Source: Synechocystis sp. PCC 7338
Lineage (GTDB): Bacteria > Cyanobacteriota > Cyanobacteriia > Cyanobacteriales > Microcystaceae
Reading direction: 5' to 3'
Length of the DNA stretch: 64,000 nt
NCBI RefSeq assembly: GCF_018282115.1
Contig: NZ_CP054306.1
Span: 1,907,488 to 1,971,487 of the forward strand
In this document: in pieces, positions 9,658 through 17,950 of the stretch
Layout: every line of letters begins with the position of its first letter
How positions within the stretch are numbered: position 1 is the first letter of the stretch
Position numbers and translations under genes: made by a program
Notes under the pieces: model-generated
Seen by the model: the letters and a program-made list of their open reading frames with translations, nothing else
The model's database searches: none
Told to the model about the DNA's origin: nothing

Positions 9658-11388
9658 TTACTTTTTGGGGTATTTAAAGTCAATGCGCCAGATAACCGCC
9701 GCTATTTTAGCCAAGTGTTTTTGTCGAGATTCAATTTTGGCTTCATCCCAGATATCGTAATGTTCGGCGATCGCCTGAGTAATTTGGAAATCGCTTTGGG
9801 CATATACCTTGCGTTTGGTTGCATAATCCCCATTGCCCAGATCTCGATTACGAGCAGTTTCTAGGGGGGTCATGTTGCCAAGACGATAAATTAAACGATC
9901 CTGTTTAACCTCGTCAATGGTAGACCAAGCAGCGGAAGGATTTTCAGGCAGGATATGTTCCAAGTTGTAGGTGGCACTTTCAAAGTCGAAGTCCTGACCT
10001 GATCTTTGTCTCTCGATGGCAAACAAAAGATAACGAACAACTTTTTTATTGCGACTGTAGGTGGTACGGAGTTCTTTATCTGCAAAGGCATTTTTAAATT
10101 GGTCATCGTCGGGATAAACAGCTTGGAGGGTTGCCAATACCTGTTGATAGGTGAAGTAGGTTCTATTAGAAATCTTGACCGCAATATCGTTATAGAGCCT
10201 TTCTTGGTCATGGGTTTGCAGGTTACAAATGACGTTGTAGCGCAAGGAAATAATGGCGATCGCCTTAGTAATACGGGTAAAAGCAGCTCGATCTGAGTCA
10301 AAAAAATGATGATGGCAAGCCAGGAGCATGGCTAAGGGTTGGCGCACGCTAAACATTAATAATTGCTGGAGACTTTGTTTTTCTTCCGTATTCCAGGTTG
10401 GGTCTTGGGGGTCCCGGAGAGCTGCATAGATAGCGGCACACTGATCGAGGCTACGAACCAGGCTAAAAGCATTTTCCCTGCTGGTGATCTGTCGTCGGAT
10501 GGTTTTAAACAAGTCGGATTTACGCACTAGCTTATGGCGACTATTCCAAAATACCCGCAGAAATTCGGGAAAGCTCTCACTACCCAGTAGTCCCACAATC
10601 CGTTCCCATTGTTCTTCAAGCGCCCGCATTTCGGTTTCATGGGTCTCGGCGGTGCTGATCAGGGAGAATAAATAATTTTTCAGCAAGTCGGTGGCGGAAA
10701 GACGCACACCCCTAGCATTGAGGGTTTCAAAGACTTTAAAAGCGTTGAGTTCGTCGGTGACAGTAATAACCGTAAAAAAGAGCTTATCCACCAGGGAGTC
10801 AATGAAGGCGGCAAAGTTCTGCCCGCTGTCAGGTTGATTGCCTAGTCGGGTTTTGAGGCGGTCTTTGAACCACAGGAAAGCTTTCCTAAGTTGATGTTCA
10901 GACGCATTGAGACCCCGTTGGGGAATATGTTCTAAGGGAACTAGATAAGTTTGATAAAAGCGATCATTGTGGCGATTGAGTCGCAATTTTGATTGGGCAA
11001 TGAGGCTAACAGGATCGAGGTAACCGATGTAGCTATTTTGTAGTTGTTCTTGGCGGCGACGGTTGTTGTCAGCATCTAAGCCAGTATTAATTAGGTCTTT
11101 TAAGTAGCTAAGCCCGGCCAAAATCATAATGCTGATGGTGGTCAGGCGTTGTTGGCCATCAATAATATCGAAGCGTTTGCTATCGGAGGATTGCAGTACC
11201 AAATAGCCCATGTAGTGAGCCGGTTCACCGTCTGCTTCAAAAAGAGCAGTAATATCCTGCCAGAGATCATCCCATTCGTCATCGCCCCAGGAATAGTCCC
11301 GCTGGAAGGGAGGAACGTGATAGCTCAGTCCGTTGCCCAGTAGTTGGCGGAAAGTAGAATTGGTGGTGTTGAAATTTAAAGTTGCCAC
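9658..11388 (-). CDS. DUF262-DUF1524 (GmrSD-like) nuclease, third gene of defence operon
   Basis: A 576-residue single-chain protein of the GmrS/GmrD type. The N-terminal DUF262 domain has [10 protein letters not shown] (about residues 25-34), an IDGQQRLTT motif near residue 80 and an [16 protein letters not shown] segment; such domains bind and hydrolyse nucleotides. The C-terminal DUF1524 domain has the HNH-family NLEHILP motif near residue 475 and the RLGNMTPLE helix, so both halves look intact. GmrSD enzymes are type IV restriction systems that cut modified (glucosylated hydroxymethylcytosine) phage DNA. A GTG at 11388, two bases after the HNH gene stop and preceded by a G-rich ribosome site, is chosen over an ATG at 11427 because homologs start MATLxF. 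It is the last gene of the operon with the HNH protein and the ATPase. Confidence 0.82.
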   Translation of the reverse strand: MATLNFNTTNSTFRQLLGNGLSYHVPPFQRDYSWGDDEWDDLWQDITALFEADGEPAHYMGYLVLQSSDSKRFDIIDGQQRLTTISIMILAGLSYLKDLINTGLDADNNRRRQEQLQNSYIGYLDPVSLIAQSKLRLNRHNDRFYQTYLVPLEHIPQRGLNASEHQLRKAFLWFKDRLKTRLGNQPDSGQNFAAFIDSLVDKLFFTVITVTDELNAFKVFETLNARGVRLSATDLLKNYLFSLISTAETHETEMRALEEQWERIVGLLGSESFPEFLRVFWNSRHKLVRKSDLFKTIRRQITSRENAFSLVRSLDQCAAIYAALRDPQDPTWNTEEKQSLQQLLMFSVRQPLAMLLACHHHFFDSDRAAFTRITKAIAIISLRYNVICNLQTHDQERLYNDIAVKISNRTYFTYQQVLATLQAVYPDDDQFKNAFADKELRTTYSRNKKVVRYLLFAIERQRSGQDFDFESATYNLEHILPENPSAAWSTIDEVKQDRLIYRLGNMTPLETARNRDLGNGDYATKRKVYAQSDFQITQAIAEHYDIWDEAKIESRQKHLAKIAAVIWRIDFKYPKK

Positions 11389-11390
11389 GG

Positions 11391-12017
11391 TTATTCCCCC
11401 CCAAATAAATAGTGAATACTTGACCAAAAAGGGTTGAATTCACCAGAGGATAAAGGCAGTAAATATTTCTGCACGAATAAATTAAGCTCTTCCATTGAGA
11501 GAGATTCGTCCAGAAACGGCTCGATCGCCTGTCGGCGCAGGGCGCGTAATGCGGGAATATCTAAACCTAGTTTCGAGATGGTGGTAATGGCCGCTTGATC
11601 CTGATCATGGCGAGGCTGGATATAACCATCAGCAGTAAATTTAAATGATGTTTCACACTTGGGGTCAAGGGGAGAAATCAATAATACTGGGTCAAACCAA
11701 TGACCTTTGAGGTTACCGCAATGACGGGGTTCTCCTTTTTTAATTTGGTTTTGGCAGGAGCAGAGCAGATTGTCAAAGTCCAGAGGATCAACTGTGGGAT
11801 CACTCTGGGGGCGAAAATGCTCTATGTGGGAATCGTTTGGGTCTAGTTTTTGTTCACAGTAACAACAAAGATAGCCTTGTTCTTGCATTAAGGCTTGTTT
11901 AATCGTTCGTTTAAGGTCACTGCCCAGGGTTGCATAACTGGGCTGCCAATGGTCGTTGCTTTGTTGTTTCCAATGGTGGAGTTCCGGCGGTTCTGCTTGT
12001 TTTTGGATATATTTCAT
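11391..12017 (-). CDS. PtuB-like HNH endonuclease (TIGR02646 type), second gene of defence operon
   Basis: A 208-residue HNH nuclease of the family linked to retrons and to the Septu (PtuAB) defence system. The metal and catalytic layout is visible: CCYCEQ at residues 51-56, HIEHFRP at 64-70, DNLLCSC at 82-88 and HCGNLKG at 99-105, which together give the paired-cysteine zinc site and the His-containing beta-beta-alpha-metal finger. Its start codon overlaps the stop of the ATPase gene by 4 bases (ATGA), so the two are translationally coupled, as expected for partners. No reverse transcriptase or retron RNA is next to it, which argues for a Septu-like rather than a retron arrangement. Confidence 0.83.
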   Translation of the reverse strand: MKYIQKQAEPPELHHWKQQSNDHWQPSYATLGSDLKRTIKQALMQEQGYLCCYCEQKLDPNDSHIEHFRPQSDPTVDPLDFDNLLCSCQNQIKKGEPRHCGNLKGHWFDPVLLISPLDPKCETSFKFTADGYIQPRHDQDQAAITTISKLGLDIPALRALRRQAIEPFLDESLSMEELNLFVQKYLLPLSSGEFNPFWSSIHYLFGGE

Positions 12018-13276
12018 CGACCAATGATCTCCTTGCGTCGAATCAGCACCTCGGCCTTGACCAATTCAGGATCGTTACCGATCGCCGCTTTCATTTCGGT
12101 AATCGCCTGTTGAGCTACGGGGAGTTGACCTTGATCGATCAGTTGGTAAATGTGATGAAGATCTTGACTAACTTGTTGGGGTCGGGTGGTGTCTAAACCC
12201 ATGAGGTCTTCCAAAATTCGGTCTACCGTTTTCCCGTAGGATGCACTGGGTTGAGTGACGGTGATATTATCGGGAGTTTGGGTCAGGAGAAAAATATTGT
12301 CGGGCTGGACATGGGTTAGGACATGGGGCGAATGGGTGGAAACGATAAATTGACAGTTAGGAAACACCTTAACGAGTTGAGGAATAATCATTCGCTGCCA
12401 AGTGGGATGGAGATGCAGATCGATTTCATCAATCAAAACGATGCCATCTCCCTCTAGGGGTTTCCCAATGGGGTTGGCGATCGCCAAACGCCGGGCCAGA
12501 TCACTAACCATTGCAATCAGACATTTTTCCCCATCGGAGAGTTGATTAATGGCGAAGAATTGCCCCCGCTTTTGAATTTCCATTCTGAGAGGATTTCGCC
12601 TCACGTTTAAATTTTCAAAGTCAGGCAGGAACTGCTTTAAAGCACTACGAACCGCTTCTAGTTGAGGATCAGGCCTGAAATCTTGAGAATGGGTTAAAAA
12701 CTTTCGACTTTCGTTCTCTAAATCTTCACGTTCTCTAAACCACTGAAAAAAAGGATTGAATGTGGAACTTCCGGTTAAGGCTTGATCATAGGCTCCCATC
12801 AAATCAAAGGTCTGGTTCTGTCTAGGTTCTAGGGAAATTTTGGTTACAGCCCGGCCCACGGGATAAAAAATGAATATTGGGATATTTGTCTGTCCTTTTG
12901 TAGCTGTGATACTAGCTTGTATCTTTGCTGCGTACTTATCCAATGAGGCAAAATCACTAAAATTAAGGGACGAAGAATGGCCTTGACGACTTTTGCCAAC
13001 TAACCATTTCACTGGTTTGTCATCGTCAACAAAGCTTATTTCAATTGAAGTATTGGGTTCGCCAATCTTAATATCCTCTTCTGAGATTGAATTTCCTTTT
13101 TTTCCAAGGCTCCGAATCCGACTAATCGCCCAGGACAACATGAGGGCGATCGCATCAAGAACAGTGGATTTACCCGCCCCATTACAACCCACCAGCACGT
13201 TTAAGCGGGGCTGCAACTCCATTGTCAAGGACTGCGCTCCACGATAATTGTGCAGGCTTAGGGTTTTGATGTGCAT
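12014..13276 (-). CDS. PtuA-like ABC/SMC-type ATPase, first gene of defence operon
   Basis: A 420-residue ATPase of the AAA_15/AAA_21 type. Walker A is GCNGAGKST at residues 30-38, the ABC signature is LSDGEK, Walker B is IVLIDEIDLHLHP near 279-291 (catalytic Glu284) and the H-loop is STHSPH near 313. No TOPRIM domain follows, unlike OLD nucleases, which fits PtuA of Septu; there the ATPase holds the HNH partner inactive until infection. The ATG at 13276 is 108 bases from the divergent antitoxin gene start, and the shared space holds the palindrome at 13326-13342. First gene of a three-gene operon with the HNH and DUF262 proteins. Confidence 0.83.
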   Translation of the reverse strand: MHIKTLSLHNYRGAQSLTMELQPRLNVLVGCNGAGKSTVLDAIALMLSWAISRIRSLGKKGNSISEEDIKIGEPNTSIEISFVDDDKPVKWLVGKSRQGHSSSLNFSDFASLDKYAAKIQASITATKGQTNIPIFIFYPVGRAVTKISLEPRQNQTFDLMGAYDQALTGSSTFNPFFQWFREREDLENESRKFLTHSQDFRPDPQLEAVRSALKQFLPDFENLNVRRNPLRMEIQKRGQFFAINQLSDGEKCLIAMVSDLARRLAIANPIGKPLEGDGIVLIDEIDLHLHPTWQRMIIPQLVKVFPNCQFIVSTHSPHVLTHVQPDNIFLLTQTPDNITVTQPSASYGKTVDRILEDLMGLDTTRPQQVSQDLHHIYQLIDQGQLPVAQQAITEMKAAIGNDPELVKAEVLIRRKEIIGR

Positions 13277-13325
13277 GGCTGCGGTTGAATGCCTGTTAAC
13301 TGGTAGAAGTCATGGAAAGCTTTTT

Positions 13326-13342
13326 CATTGTAATGTACAATG
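13326..13342. promoter_or_regulatory. Palindromic operator overlapping the -10 box of the toxin-antitoxin operon
   Basis: CATTGTA and TACAATG form a perfect 7-base inverted repeat around the spacer ATG. The right arm contains TACAAT (13336-13341), a good -10 box, about 44 bases upstream of the antitoxin ATG. Ribbon-helix-helix antitoxins usually repress their own operon by binding such palindromes, so this is the likely autoregulatory operator. It lies between the divergent antitoxin and ATPase genes and could influence both. Confidence 0.6.
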
Positions 13343-13384
13343 TGAGCACAAGTGATGGGCATTAAGAATCCCTGTTAACAAGTT

Positions 13385-13669
13385 ATGAATAGCAAAGCTT
13401 CCCAGACTAAGGACGAGCGTGTGCAGTTGCGTTTAACCCAACGACAGAAAGCAACAATCCAGCAAGCGTCTCAGATTAAACAGACATCGATGACCAATTT
13501 TATATTGGATCAATCCTACCAGGCAGCTTTGACGGTGGTGGCCAATCAGCAATTATTTTCCCTATCGGATCAGGCCTGGGATGACTTTTGTATAGCATTG
13601 GAATCACCTCCGAAATCTTTACCCCGTTTGCACGCCCTCTTAACGGAGCCTGGGGTGTTCGATGACTAG
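13385..13669 (+). CDS. DUF1778 ribbon-helix-helix antitoxin (TacA-like)
   Basis: A 94-residue DUF1778 protein. The N-terminal part (about residues 11-45) has the ribbon-helix-helix pattern RVQLRLTQRQKATIQQAS, giving a DNA-binding dimer; the C-terminal part (SLSDQAWDDFCIALESPP) is the region that in TacA-type antitoxins covers the acetyltransferase active site. It overlaps the GNAT gene by 8 bases, the usual arrangement for this toxin-antitoxin family. It is expected to neutralise the toxin and, with it, repress the promoter at 13326-13342. Confidence 0.85.
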   Translation: MNSKASQTKDERVQLRLTQRQKATIQQASQIKQTSMTNFILDQSYQAALTVVANQQLFSLSDQAWDDFCIALESPPKSLPRLHALLTEPGVFDD

Positions 13670-14177
13670 GGGGAAATCATTCCAGGCCCCGATCGCCTTA
13701 GAGCCTAGCCATGATCTGGGGAGTTTTGATTGTGGCGTTCCTGAACTGAATCTGTTTTTGCAGAAATATGCGTTGACCAATAGCCGTAACCACACTGCCA
13801 AAACCTTTGTAGCGTTAGGGGAGGCTGGGCAGGTGATTGGTTTTTATAGTTTGGTCGCGGGGGCGGTGGAGCATGGGGCCGTACCACCGAGGGTGAGTAA
13901 GGGTTTGGGGAAATATCCGATTCCGGTCATTGTTTTGGCGCGATTGGCGGTGGATCGGCGTTATCAAGGTCTGGGGTTGGGAAAAGGTTTATTAAAAGAT
14001 GCATTGTTGCGATGTTTGAATGTGGTGGAGCAAATTGGGGCAAGGGCGATCGCCGTCCATGCCAAGGATGAGGAAGCGGCGGCGTTTTATGAACGCTATG
14101 ATTTTGAGCGATCGCCGTTGTCGGAATGTCATTTATATTTATTGGTCAAGGATATTAGTAAGACGGCGGGGATTTAG
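13662..14177 (+). CDS. GNAT acetyltransferase toxin (TacT/AtaT-like)
   Basis: A 171-residue Gcn5-related N-acetyltransferase. The acetyl-CoA binding motif is QGLGLGKG at residues 102-109, and AFYERYDF (Tyr143 as probable catalytic residue) is near residue 141. Toxins of this family acetylate the amino group of aminoacyl-tRNA and stop translation. The gene starts inside the end of the DUF1778 antitoxin gene (8-base overlap). All core motifs are present, so it looks active. Its 3' end overlaps by 39 bases with a small convergent open frame downstream of priA. Confidence 0.83.
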   Translation: MTRGKSFQAPIALEPSHDLGSFDCGVPELNLFLQKYALTNSRNHTAKTFVALGEAGQVIGFYSLVAGAVEHGAVPPRVSKGLGKYPIPVIVLARLAVDRRYQGLGLGKGLLKDALLRCLNVVEQIGARAIAVHAKDEEAAAFYERYDFERSPLSECHLYLLVKDISKTAGI

Positions 14178-14474
14178 GCGAGCCAGGGAATTTTTGTGAA
14201 GAGTTTGGTAAATTTGGGTTAAAAAGGTAGTGGCATAAATTTTCATAAACCAGGCAAAGTCTTGGTAAATTTCAGGGATAGTAGCAAGCAATTCTGCCTT
14301 AGCTAATTGAGATTCCATTCCGGTTTCTGGATTGAGCAAGAATCCATTGGTTTTGTTAACGGTGATGCCATGGTTCGTCAAGCAAAAAAGGGCAGTATCT
14401 GGGAGACAAATAAGAATAGAACATTTACCAAAAATTAAATCCTGGAAGTCAAGCAAGTTGGAGAGTACTCTCAA
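14139..14474 (-). CDS. Hypothetical protein downstream of priA
   Basis: An open frame of 111 codons whose TTG start overlaps the priA stop by 4 bases. No family is recognised. The sequence has a Cys/Leu-rich N-terminal half and a helical C-terminal half (KAELLATIPEIYQDFAWFMKIYATTFLTQIYQTLHKN). It could be translated by coupling with priA, but there is no ATG at the start and the 3' end runs 39 bases into the GNAT toxin gene on the other strand, possibly because the island was inserted here. It is the only candidate in the 14178-14470 gap. Confidence 0.35.
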   Translation of the reverse strand: MRVLSNLLDFQDLIFGKCSILICLPDTALFCLTNHGITVNKTNGFLLNPETGMESQLAKAELLATIPEIYQDFAWFMKIYATTFLTQIYQTLHKNSLARLNPRRLTNILDQ

Positions 14475-16966
14475 TCAATGCTAAGGGGGTCCACGTCAAT
14501 GTCCAAGTAAACGGAACTAGGACAGATTTGTTTAATTCTCTCCAGGGGCAAATTTACCTTCACGGAACTTGGGTATTTAATTAAGAACTGCCAGCGATAC
14601 CGTTGGGCAATGCGGAGAATGCTGGCCGGGGCAGGGCCCAAAATCTCCACCGTCTTTGGCAAAAGCTGACTACATAAAATGGCGATCGCCTGGATAGTTT
14701 TTTCCACTTCCCTTTCATTGGTCCCCAGACAACGGAGCAGAATTAACTTGCCGTAGGGAGGATAATTTAACATTTCCCGTTGGGGTAACTCCTGGGCTAT
14801 GAAACCATGGTAATTGTGGGTTTTCACCGCTTGGATGACGGGATGGTGGGGAGTGTAGGTTTGGATAATCACCTGCCCCGGTTCTTCCCCCCGGCCGGCC
14901 CGGCCACTCACCTGGGTTAAGGTCTGAAAACCCCGTTCAGCGGAACGGTAATCGGCAAAATTAAGCAAACTATCGGCGGCCACTACCCCCACCAACGTAA
15001 TCTGGGCCAGATCTAACCCTTTAGTTAACATTTGAGTCCCCACCAGTAAGTCCGCTTCTCCCTGTTTAAATTGCTCCAACAATTGCCGATGGGCTCCCTT
15101 TCTGCGGGTGGTGTCACTGTCAAAGCGAATCCAACGTAAATCGGGAAATTCCTGGGTCAGAGCTTCGGTTACCTTTTGGGTACCACTGCCAAAAAATTTT
15201 AGATAGGGAGACGAACATTCTGGGCATACCTTGGGCTGGGTTTCAGCATGGTTGCAGTAATGGCAGCGCAGAAGGGGTTGGGCATTGCCCTGGACGTAGT
15301 GATAGGAAAGGGAGACGTCACAGTTGGGACACTCCAACACATAACCGCAACTGCGACAGGAGACAAAGGTGCTATGGCCCCGACGGTTAATGAATAAAAT
15401 GCCCTGCTGTTGTTTGGCTTTTAACTCCCCCAGAGCAGTTTGCAAAGCCCGACTAAAAATGGAGCGATTGCCCTGCTTTAATTCCGCCCGCATATCGACA
15501 ATTTTGACCGGGGGCAGGGGTCGGGACTGTACCCGATCCGGTAACGCTAGGTAATGCCGTTGGGGGTCACCTTGAGGTTGATGAACCGTGTGCCAACTTT
15601 CCAAAGCAGGGGTGGCAGAACCGAGGATGAGGGGGCATTGTTCCAGCTCGGCCCGGCGTTGGGCCACGGTGCGGGCATGGTAATTGGGGCTGGACTGGGT
15701 TTGCTTAAAACTACTGTCGTGCTCTTCGTCGAGGATAATTAGTCCTAACTTAGGCAGGGGTGTGAAAATGGCGGATCGGGTGCCGATGATGATTTGTTCA
15801 TAGCCCAACAGAGTTTGGCGCCAGGTGTCGTATTTTTCCCCGGCAGATAGGGCGCTATGGTACACCGCAACTTTTTGGCCAAAGCGGGCCCGAAAACGGT
15901 CGGTTAGCTGAGGCGTTAAACCAATTTCCGGCACTAACACTAAAACGGATTGCCCGTTGCCCAGGCGATCGCCACAGATTTGCAGATAAACTTCTGTTTT
16001 GCCGGAGCCGGTGACGCCGTGGAGTAGAACTTGATGATAGCCCTGGAGGGGACGGATAGTTTGGCAGGCCTGCTCCTGGTCTGGGGTTAACTGGGGAGCA
16101 TGGCTAGCATGGACGGCTGGTTGCTGCAAAAGGCGCAATTTCTCCCGTTCGGCGATCGCCACTAGCCCTTTTTTGGCCAAAGATTGAATGGTGGAGGCGG
16201 AACAAGGCACCGCTTTGAGCAAATCTGCTAACCAGAATTCCCCTCCTTGATTTTTGAGCACTGTCAGGGCCCTGGCTTGTAATTCCGTTAATTTGAGGTC
16301 TGAGTCAAAGTTCAACAAAGTCACCATTTTGGGTAACTGGGGCCGCACCGCTTTGGGGGGTTCTAGATAACTTTCCACCCATTGCCGCTTGAGCAAATCC
16401 CGCAACGCCTTAGTCAGCCCCGGTACTTTTTGCCGCAGATAACGGTAACTGTAATCCCCTTCTTTGGAAGACTGCAGTAGGGTCAAAATTTGCCTTGCTC
16501 CCTGGTGGGATGGCTGACTCAAAAACATGGGCCAATCCGACGGCAGGCGATCGCCGTTTAGTTTAATGCGGCGCTGGGAACGCTGGAGTAAACCCGGCGG
16601 CAAGGCCATGCGAATGACCGTGATTAACTCCGTACAATAATATTCCGCCAACCAATGCAACAACCGCCAATAATGGGGCGCAAAAAAGCCCGACACAATT
16701 ACGTCTTGAATCGGCTTAATTTTCTCGGCGGGCAAATCCGGGGGCAAGCTGGCCACACAGCCCACCACTACTCCCCCCAACTGTTGGTTACCAAAGGGCA
16801 CCGCCACAATGTCCCCATCCTGCACCGTTAAATCCGGGGGAATGGCATAGGTGTAAATGCCATCGGTTTGGGGCAAATCCACCAACACCACTGCCCAGGG
16901 CCGCACCTTGTTTCCTTCTTGATAGTTAAAGCCCAACTCCGCCAGGGCTAGGGGAGAAACCGTCAT
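14471..16966 (-). CDS. priA: Primosomal replication helicase PriA
   Basis: An 831-residue superfamily 2 DNA helicase that restarts stalled replication forks. The N-terminal DNA-binding domain begins about residue 20 (VRPWAVVLVDLP); Walker A is GVTGSGKTE, the DEAH-type box is ILDEEHDSS, and the characteristic zinc-binding insertion follows as CRSCGYVLECPNC ... CHYCNH ... CPECSS, giving the eight cysteines expected. Helicase motifs V and VI (GTQMLTKGLD and QVSGRAGRG) are present. Length is normal for cyanobacteria. It follows a DUF948-type gene on the same strand; from memory it is sll0270 in PCC 6803. Confidence 0.93.
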   Translation of the reverse strand: MTVSPLALAELGFNYQEGNKVRPWAVVLVDLPQTDGIYTYAIPPDLTVQDGDIVAVPFGNQQLGGVVVGCVASLPPDLPAEKIKPIQDVIVSGFFAPHYWRLLHWLAEYYCTELITVIRMALPPGLLQRSQRRIKLNGDRLPSDWPMFLSQPSHQGARQILTLLQSSKEGDYSYRYLRQKVPGLTKALRDLLKRQWVESYLEPPKAVRPQLPKMVTLLNFDSDLKLTELQARALTVLKNQGGEFWLADLLKAVPCSASTIQSLAKKGLVAIAEREKLRLLQQPAVHASHAPQLTPDQEQACQTIRPLQGYHQVLLHGVTGSGKTEVYLQICGDRLGNGQSVLVLVPEIGLTPQLTDRFRARFGQKVAVYHSALSAGEKYDTWRQTLLGYEQIIIGTRSAIFTPLPKLGLIILDEEHDSSFKQTQSSPNYHARTVAQRRAELEQCPLILGSATPALESWHTVHQPQGDPQRHYLALPDRVQSRPLPPVKIVDMRAELKQGNRSIFSRALQTALGELKAKQQQGILFINRRGHSTFVSCRSCGYVLECPNCDVSLSYHYVQGNAQPLLRCHYCNHAETQPKVCPECSSPYLKFFGSGTQKVTEALTQEFPDLRWIRFDSDTTRRKGAHRQLLEQFKQGEADLLVGTQMLTKGLDLAQITLVGVVAADSLLNFADYRSAERGFQTLTQVSGRAGRGEEPGQVIIQTYTPHHPVIQAVKTHNYHGFIAQELPQREMLNYPPYGKLILLRCLGTNEREVEKTIQAIAILCSQLLPKTVEILGPAPASILRIAQRYRWQFLIKYPSSVKVNLPLERIKQICPSSVYLDIDVDPLSID

Positions 16967-16972
16967 ACCGTT

Positions 16973-17386
16973 TTAGTTTTTGCCATTTTTCCCCTTGCTC
17001 TCCACAGCCAAATGGTCCGTGGGATAGACCTGCCAGGAATGCCAGGCCGCCTTCATCCCCGCCAGCAAACGCTTAGAGCCACTCTGCACTTTTTTGGCCC
17101 CTTCTTTGGTGATGGTTACGCCCCGGTCCACCGTTTGGGCCACATCTTCCACCGTTCTCACCCCCTGGTTCAAATCATCCGTCAACTCACTAATTTCCAA
17201 GCCCGTTAAACGAATCGCTTCCAACGTAGGGGGAAATTCCCGGTTGAGGCTATCAAACAACTTTTCGGCACTACGGGCCGCTCGGGCCAACTCCTGGAGG
17301 GCTGGTAGGGCCACCACCAGGACAGCGGTAAGGCTAATGGACACCATGGTGAGGGAAAGACCCAGCCAAAAAAGGGGTTCGGTCAT
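16973..17386 (-). CDS. DUF948-like small membrane protein
   Basis: A 137-residue protein with one N-terminal membrane span (FWLGLSLTMVSISLTAVLVVALPAL) and a long helical cytoplasmic part with a heptad pattern (residues 35-115), as in DUF948/YtxG general-stress proteins. Function is unknown. The ATG at 17386 is preferred to an in-frame TTG six codons upstream. It ends 6 bases before priA, so the two are probably in one transcript, and follows the YtxH-domain gene at 17493; DUF948 and YtxH proteins often occur side by side in bacteria. Confidence 0.7.
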   Translation of the reverse strand: MTEPLFWLGLSLTMVSISLTAVLVVALPALQELARAARSAEKLFDSLNREFPPTLEAIRLTGLEISELTDDLNQGVRTVEDVAQTVDRGVTITKEGAKKVQSGSKRLLAGMKAAWHSWQVYPTDHLAVESKGKNGKN

Positions 17387-17492
17387 AGGTACGACAAAAG
17401 TCAATGGGGGAGCAACGGGGCAAAATGTTTACGGCGGGGAAAAATTCTAGGTTAGTTACCTAAGGATTAACCAAAGGAAGCATCAATGAAAA

Positions 17493-17840
17493 CTAGTTAT
17501 CCGCCAAAGTGGTTTCCGCTGTAATGTCCCTGGGTTTTAGTTCCGGCTCTGACACCACGGTTGTCTGAGTTGCTTCCACCCCAGCGGCGATCGCCTCCTT
17601 TAACCGTTCTAGGGTGTCCTGCCAGTTACGTTGGGTGGCTTCGGAAAGATAGTCCGCCTGCAATTGCAGGGTGGTGGCCAAATCCTCGGCTAAATCGGGA
17701 AGGGCGTCAGCGGATTTTTTCAACAGTTGTCTGGTCTGTTTACCGGAACGGGGGGCCAACAAAAGCCCCGTCACCGATCCCACTAAACCACCAATTACCA
17801 TGCCTGCCAACAGAGCGCCACCTTTGTTATTGCTGGCCAT
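17493..17840 (-). CDS. YtxH-domain protein
   Basis: A 115-residue protein starting MASNNKGG with a glycine-rich membrane segment (GALLAGMVIGGLVGSVTGLLLAPRSGKQTR), the diagnostic YtxH pattern ending APRSGKxTR, and an amphipathic helical tail. YtxH proteins are small membrane-associated stress proteins of unclear role. The ATG at 17840 has a G-rich ribosome site; a TTG four codons earlier is less likely. The gene lies between the GGDEF/EAL gene (upstream in transcription) and the DUF948 gene. Confidence 0.75.
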   Translation of the reverse strand: MASNNKGGALLAGMVIGGLVGSVTGLLLAPRSGKQTRQLLKKSADALPDLAEDLATTLQLQADYLSEATQRNWQDTLERLKEAIAAGVEATQTTVVSEPELKPRDITAETTLADN

Positions 17841-17950
17841 GTTCCCCCGCAAAAAGAATTTCCCCCATTCTAGTGGACAGGGAGAAAATGCTGTCGGGAT
17901 TTTTGGTGGAGTTGGGCCATGGCAGATTTTCTGACAACAGTGGGCAATTT

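Noticed and set aside
13341-13350. TGTGAGCACA as a CRP half-site near the toxin-antitoxin promoter
   Set aside because: The second half does not fit TGTGA-N6-TCACA; only the CATTGTA/TACAATG palindrome is convincing.
9658-14177. Retron, because PtuAB-like proteins occur with retrons
   Set aside because: No reverse transcriptase and no inverted-repeat ncRNA region is present in or near the island.
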